Assembly (NCBI GenBank): GCA_964023205.1
Contig: OZ026835.1
Span: 15,706,414-15,770,413, forward strand
Reading direction: 5' to 3'
Source: Lutraria lutraria
Lineage: Eukaryota > Mollusca > Bivalvia > Venerida > Mactridae
Length of the DNA stretch: 64,000 nt
The position numbers and the translations under genes are program-made. The notes beneath the pieces were generated by a model. It saw only the letters and a program-made list of their open reading frames with translations, searched no databases and was not told the DNA's origin. Below are positions 58,401 through 64,000 of this stretch, in pieces. Numbering within the stretch: position 1 is the first letter of the stretch; each line of letters begins with the position of its first letter.

Positions 58401-61400
58401 GACTGAAGCCATGGCTACAATGACATTTTTAACTTAATTGGTTACTGGTAATTTGCAAACATAAATCTTGATATCATTACTAAAGGAGGCAGACAGAAAT
58501 GTTCCTGTGTATGTTTGTTCGTTCACTGGAGATTTCTTGATTATACACACATGATTCACAATGTATATTTAACTACCATACAAAGTTCGTGATGATGATG
58601 AATATTATACAGATATGGTGAGATATGCAGGTGATATTGAGCATACAAATGCATAGCTCTATAAGGTAAGCAAGAAAATTCTTCATGTTGCTACAAATAT
58701 GTAGCACCAAAAAACAAATTTTCTGATTCTTAAACAAGCCAATTTTCTTTCAAATAATTATATAAACTGAGGCAACTTTAACATGTATTGCTACAAAAAT
58801 GTAGCATCAGCACAATTGAAGTACAAATTTTCAGATTTGAAAACGAGCTATTTTTCCTTTAAAGATATGGAATGAAAAAACTTCAACATATATATAATAA
58901 TTTATATTAATAGAATTTTACAAAATTCAAATTTAACAATTACACATTGATATTTTGGAATTTCAGTTAAGTTACATTGTACTTGTAATAAATTCTGTTG
59001 AAATTGTAAGTAGTGAACAGTCTTTTAGATACAAAACTAAGATTCACATTTCATTCGAATTTAAGTTTTCAAGTTTAAAAAAAAACCAATACACTGTGTA
59101 TGTTTACTAAATACAGTGTGCCAATCATTTTCAGCCTTTTTTAAAAACAATATCCAGACAAACAAAGCATAATGGGATAAGTTACACAAAATTGTTCATC
59201 CTAGGAAAAATTTGCCAATGGAATAAGTCAAAATGTTTTCATGCGGCCAATCAAATTGCAGGATTATAAATTTTCTCACTTACCTCGTCTGAATCAGAAT
59301 CGTTCTGTTTATATGAAATGAAAACAAATAAGCGTACAGACTCTATTTTTAGAACATGAAGGATGGAAGACAATAACATGCACACTGGCTACAATCATAT
59401 ACATGTACATAGAGCTACGACTATCAACTAATGACAGGATTTTCTGCTTCGCTCAGATCTTTTTGTAATGAATGTACATATGTAGTTAGTTATTTCATTA
59501 TTTGCAGATAAGCTGATCAGTCATACAATGGTTGGGTGTCAGGCCTGTCTGACAATCTTGAGATAATTATACACTCCTCTCTCTCTCTCTCTCTTTCTGG
59601 GAACTAAACATAACTTAACATGTAGGTACATAACGATGCAAGTTAGAACATTTAGGTACATCAAACATTAACAATGCCTATTGCAGGCATTGGATCATCA
59701 TTTAATGTCAAGTAGACAAATTGGAACATTTGTTAGATCAAGAAGTACATCAAAATAGATACACTGAAACATTGGTTAGACCATGTAACACAATGAGACA
59801 TTGGTTAGACCATGTAACACAATGATACATTGGTTAGACCATGTAACACAATGGGACATTGGTTAGACCATGTAAACACAATGAGCCATTGGTTAGACCA
59901 TGTAAACACAATGAGACATTGGTTAGACCATGTAACACAATGGGACATTGGTTAGACCATGTAAACACAATGAGCCATTGGTTAGACCACGTAACACAAT
60001 GAGACATCGGTTAAACCATGTAAACACAATGAGACATCGGTTAGACCATGTAAACACAATGAGACATCGGTTAGACCATGTAAACACAATGAGACATTGG
60101 TTAGACCATGTAAACACAATGAAACATTGGTTAGACCATGTAATCACAATGGGACATTGGTTAGACCATGTAAACACAATGAGACATTGGTTAGACCATG
60201 TAAACACAATGAGACATCGGTTAGACCATGTAAACACAATGAGACATTGGTTAGACCATGTAAACACAATGAGACATTGGTTAGACCATGTTAACACAAT
60301 GGGACATTGGTAAGACCATGTAAACACAATGAGACATTGGTTAGACCATGTAAACACAATGGGACATTGGTTAGACAATGTAAACACAATGGGACATTGG
60401 TTAGACCATGTAACACAATGAGACATCAGTTAGACCATGTAAACACAATGAGCCATTGGTTAGACCATGAAAACACAATGGGACATTGGTTAGACCATGT
60501 AAACACAATGAGACATTGGTTAGACCATGTAAACACAATGAGACATTGGTTAGACCATGAAAACACAATGAAACATTGGTTAGACCATGTAAACACAATG
60601 AGACATTGGTTAGACCATGTAAACACAATGGGACATTGGTTAGACCATGAAAACACAATGAATCATTGGTTAGCTCATGTAGACATTTAGACACAGAATA
60701 CATATTCAAATGTTTTAGTTTGTAGATCAAAACAGTAGCAATGAAAACAAAGCAGAAACGACAAAAAAAGATGGAATAAGAAGTTACACAAAACAGACAC
60801 ATTGAAAAATTAGTCAAGGTCATTTTAATCAGCTGCGAGTTACCACAATAGTTAGGTAAATCACTACTGCATAATCATTCTCTGTAATTAAATATCATTA
60901 AATGATATGTGTAATGACTGAGAAAATTCCCCATTCCTTTACAAATACAAAATGAAGTCAATGAGCTTATCTCTAAATATAGGAAGGTACAAACTATTTC
61001 TGATACAGGGATATCATTAAATATGTTGTCACTAGTGTACAATATTTAATACCTTATAATGGCCTTTGTTATTTATACTTCAGTATATCATTATTGGATC
61101 TTAATTAGTACAAAATACTGGTAATTATGTTGTGTCTCTATTGAAGTGGCTAATTAAATAATGTATCCATACATGTCAACAAACAAGGATATAAGTATAC
61201 TCGCAATGATTGGTTTTGTAGATAATGATTTTTACGACTTAGACTACTGATTAAATTACTAAATGGTTTTATATGCCAACACAAAAGTGATGATCTCAAA
61301 GTTAAACAGATACTTTGATGGTTTTTATCACATAGAACTTGTTATTTGTATATCTGTTCTAACAATGTGTTATCAATATCTAGATAGTGGAGTCACACTT

Positions 61401-64000
61401 CAAACAAACTTTAACAAACCTAATATAAATAAACAATGTCGAGGTTTCATACTACTGTGGCAAGCAAGAAGAATATTAGACAGAAATGGTATAATTTTAA
61501 TGATAAATATATGATCTAAATGTTGATCTATTTTTCTCAAATTACTATGATCAACACAGACCAGCCATTGACTTACCATCAAATGATTTAAGACCAGGTG
61601 ACCTTTAAGTAAATGATAACTTTTTATATTTTACTTAAATCAAGAGTATCTCACATAAAAGCTATTGAATGTCAATGATAATAAATGAATAAAAATGCCA
61701 TGACAACAAATATGATGATCTTATGAATATGAATACATCATGATCACGAAGAAGCAAAAAATGAGTATGTTGATATTATGAAAATAAATATGTCATGAAA
61801 ATGAATACATTATGGAAATAGATATGTCATGATTATGAATATGTCATGGAAAAAGGTATGTCATGGAAAATAATATGATAATGTCATGAAAATTATAATC
61901 TATCCAGTCAAATGAAAATTAAAGCATGATACATTTTGTGTGATTTGGTTGTGTTACAGTGGTACAGTCATGATACAGTGGATTGTTATGTTTATATAAA
62001 CATGAAGTTAAAGTTTTAAGCCAAACATGTATCAGAGTGAAATACACTGAAGACTTGTATCATTTTAAGCAGATATACATGTATATATTTATTGAGATGA
62101 TTAGATGATTTTGAAACACAGCAGTATAATATGTGTATGTGTGCGTATATATAGACTGATCAATACAGCAGGATAAGAGCAAATCATATAATGTAGTTAA
62201 CTAGCTTCACACAATGAAACCATTTATAAAGTAGTCATCTTCAAGGTTGTTAAATAATGCCTATTCATTATTGATCAACAGTAATATTACAGAAAATATC
62301 TTATTACAGGAGAAAATTAAGCAATAACGTTGAAGTTATAGACTAAATCTGAATTATTTCATTTTAAGGCACCAAACGAGTAGTGGTGCAAAAACATGAA
62401 TTAATCATTATTTATTTATGTATTTTAATCTAAATGTAAAATGGTGATATCAACAACATTGAAGATGAATACTGTATTGCCAAAGGAAACATGAATATTC
62501 AATAAAAAGTTGTCTGCAATATATCAATAACACAGCTCAGTGGTACCAAATATGCAAATTATTTATAAACTTAAAATAAATTCAGTAAATATTGAATGCT
62601 TAATAATGTAGAAAAAGGTTCTGTCAATAATTATTCTATTACCCTGTATACAGAAATAATGGTTCTTAATTTGTCTTATTTAGTTCCCAATTTTAAAATA
62701 TCACTATACCACAGTTAAATTCAAGATACTGAAATTAATTGAGCTCAAGAGATAAAAATCATATTGAAAATTCATAACACTTCTAAACAATTAATATTGT
62801 AAGGAAATTAGGTCATTACCCTACATCTTTTGGTTAAAACAAAATGACTCCAACTACATACATTTGTAATTAAAAAAATTGGATGCATCAGAATGTTTCC
62901 TATGACAACAGAACGGTAATCAATGAGGGCTGACCAATGACTAACAGCACCGTAAAAGTTAATGTCATTACCAAAATACCTTATAGTAGAGTATATCATA
63001 GGTAGAAAATTCCTTGTGTGCCTCAAAGTCCCTGATTCTTTGCTGTTTATTTGAATAAATATAATAGTAAGAGAGAAGAACATTTTACTAAATACTGGAT
63101 TATGATGCTATTAGCAAGAATACTGTAAAGTTGGCATGTGATACTAATTGTTGTATAAATATGGGTGCATTTTATGAAAAAATAAATATTACTAATTATA
63201 TAGTATGAGAAATACATGAATGCTAATTAGATGATGTAAGAATTTTATTTCTATGAGATACAGGAGACTAATATCGAAAGCCTACAATAATTTTTTTTAT
63301 AAGTCGACCAGTAGGTGAAATTAAGAGAATAGCTTTTTTTCGAAGAAGACCAAATGTTTGTGGCAAAATCAAAACAAATAAATATGTCACTATTAGTTGA
63401 CTGCTCTTAAATCTTACAGTGATGAACAATTCTGTATAGTACCACAAACAGACAATAGAAGTACTGGCAGATTCACAATTCAGTTTCAGATAGAAATTAC
63501 AAAAAACACTCATTTTTTCTAATTGATCCTTAATTAGTACTAAGTTTTTGTTCTATCTAAACACTTAGTAGGTAAGTAAAGACACATCTGACTACATTAT
63601 TGTATCATATCTGTATTAGTCATTAAACAATTAAAAAGTAAACAGTATTACAGTACAGTGAAGTTAAACTCCAAACAACTACTCTACAATGTACAAACCA
63701 TACCAGACTGCAGTTTACAATTCATACAGTGTCATACCTTACATTTCATCTAAAATTAAGCAGGGATGAAGGTTGTAATACTGATACTTAAGCCCCCTCC
63801 AAAATTGTAGCCTTTTCCTTGGTCAGTTTTAAGACCAACAATATATTTATTTCAATAACACATACCCGATCTTCCTTCTCATTCCTTTTTCGGTCATCTT
63901 CATCGTGAACCTTTTTTCTACGATCAGACTCTCTCTTCTTTTTCAGCCAATATTCAAAAGCTTCCTGGTTTTCTCTTTCTTTGTCTTGATTTTCTTGTTT
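55495..64000 (-). CDS. Charged coiled-coil protein with repeated W-L-K modules, possibly CCDC181-like (3' part, continues past window end)
   Basis: Exons in transcript order: 63866-64000 (truncated by the window), possibly 62980-63042, 59284-59304, 56657-56808, 55495-55666 (stop 55495-55497). All have AG/GT borders and phases 0, 0, 0, 2. The protein is rich in Lys, Arg and Glu. Three modules recur: E-A-F-E-Y-W-L-K-K-K, then E-A-F-K-G-W-L-K-E-K, and K-A-Y-K-Q-W-L-K-H-K, each followed by a helical charged run. It ends in a Ser-rich stretch and FRYVDYYGYRF. Such modules occur in microtubule- or cilium-associated coiled-coil proteins such as CCDC181 and MAP9. The family name is from memory and is unproven. 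The exon at 59284-59304 is only 21 nt. No promoter is visible because the 5' part is outside. Confidence 0.7.
55715..55865. mobile_element. SINE-like fragment
   Basis: GGAGTTTAATGTCCACCAAC, GTGGAGGACCTGGGTAGAAC, TTGGATTCAAACTCGCAGTG in order. I recognise this kind of sequence from mollusc SINE-type repeats. It lies in the intron between 55666 and 56657. Confidence 0.5.
56040..56400. other. Unexplained open stretch on both strands inside an intron
   Basis: The minus strand is open for 102 codons (56089-56397) and the plus strand for 63 codons (56066-56257). A splice acceptor-like TTACCACAG precedes a minus-strand peptide with K-L-F-E-Y-L-Y-K-K-R-L-S-D-K-R-T-G. The peptide looks less random than other intronic frames. 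I do not recognise it. It may be transposon remains or an alternative exon. Confidence 0.25.
58165..58425 (-). mobile_element. tRNA-derived SINE-like element
   Basis: On the minus strand it begins AGCCATGGCTTCAGTCTGGT, with an A-box-like TGGTTAGTGCTCTGG. A B-box-like GTTCCGGGTTAGATTCC follows, then a body with TCCACATGTGGAGAAGTTGC. The body recurs at about 25030-25180. This is the pattern of a tRNA-derived SINE. Confidence 0.7.
58685..58870. repeat. Tandem duplication with small hairpins
   Basis: TTGCTACAAATATGTAGCA near 58690 and TTGCTACAAAAATGTAGCA near 58790 each fold on TGCTACA/TGTAGCA. Both are followed by an ACAAATTTTCTGATT-like segment and a gap, so a unit of about 100 bp is duplicated. 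Confidence 0.6.
59574..59596. repeat. (CT)n microsatellite
   Basis: A short run of alternating C and T next to TTTCTGGG. Confidence 0.85.
59766..60686. repeat. 29/30-bp minisatellite, about 31 copies
   Basis: The unit is GACATTGGTTAGACCATGTA plus AACACAATGA (30 bp). Several early units lack one A and are 29 bp. Variants include GAGACATCGG, GAGCCATTGG and CATGAAAACAC. Because 30 is divisible by three and the unit lacks stops in several frames, long frames appear on both strands (for example 59923-60426 minus). They are by-products. The array lies in an intron of the coiled-coil gene. Confidence 0.95.
61670..61895. repeat. Low-complexity ATGTCATGA/ATGAATA-rich stretch
   Basis: Irregular repetition of ATGTCATGAAAATGAATA-like words. 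It is probably a decayed tandem repeat, intronic. Confidence 0.6.
62980..63042 (-). other. Candidate 63-nt in-phase exon of the coiled-coil gene
   Basis: On the minus strand a pyrimidine-rich tract and AAACAG precede 21 open codons starting CAAAGAATCAGG, followed by AAG|GTATTT. Both ends are phase 0, matching the flanking exons. The peptide contains R-D-F-E-A-H-K-E-F. It could be a regular, alternative or false exon. Confidence 0.35.

Noticed and set aside
59923..60823. Repetitive 'TWSNQCLIVF'-type proteins of up to 167 codons
   Set aside because: They are by-products of the 30-bp minisatellite, open in several frames at once.

Overview
This is an AT-rich eukaryotic window. It has split genes with GT-AG introns, TTTATT/AATAAA poly(A) signals, long satellites and many palindromic or terminal-inverted-repeat elements. 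The dispersed repeats (the 'GGGCCATGATGGCCCT ... CTCACC' element, the 'TATGCCCC ... GGGGCATA' element and SINE-like pieces) are of kinds I associate with bivalve molluscs. The proteins are ordinary metazoan ones. My best guess is a bivalve nuclear chromosome; I do not name a species.

Layout. (1) Positions 1-11822 are one uninterrupted 32-bp tandem array of 369 complete units plus a partial one, with nested higher-order duplications. (2) Positions 12082-13630 (+) hold the last three exons of a TMEM179-family four-pass membrane protein. Its first exons must lie left of the window, so the satellite probably sits in an intron of this gene. (3) Positions 17215-24338 (-) hold a complete seven-exon ALKBH3 orthologue, convergent with the first gene. 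Its introns carry a 20-bp tandem repeat, a 387-bp MITE, an 11-monomer alternating repeat and a decayed non-LTR reverse transcriptase. (4) Positions 27525-48775 (-) hold a complete 25-exon MAP3K4 (MEKK4) orthologue of 1691 codons plus stop, reconstructed with consistent splice phase throughout. Its introns hold hairpin elements and a 935-bp non-autonomous transposon. (5) Positions 49.6-51.2 kb are repeat-rich: two decayed tRNA-like copies, a palindrome and a degenerate array. (6) Positions 55495-64000 (-) hold the 3' part of a charged coiled-coil gene, possibly CCDC181-like, with a 21-nt microexon. A 30-bp minisatellite lies in one of its introns.

The genes are independent metazoan units: a membrane protein, a DNA/RNA alkylation repair dioxygenase, a stress-MAPK kinase and a probable cytoskeletal coiled-coil protein. 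I see no sign that they form a joint system. The most unusual material is the repeat structure, above all the first 11.8 kb. Coding exons were assembled by hand from splice sites, reading frame and remembered family resemblance, without any database search.
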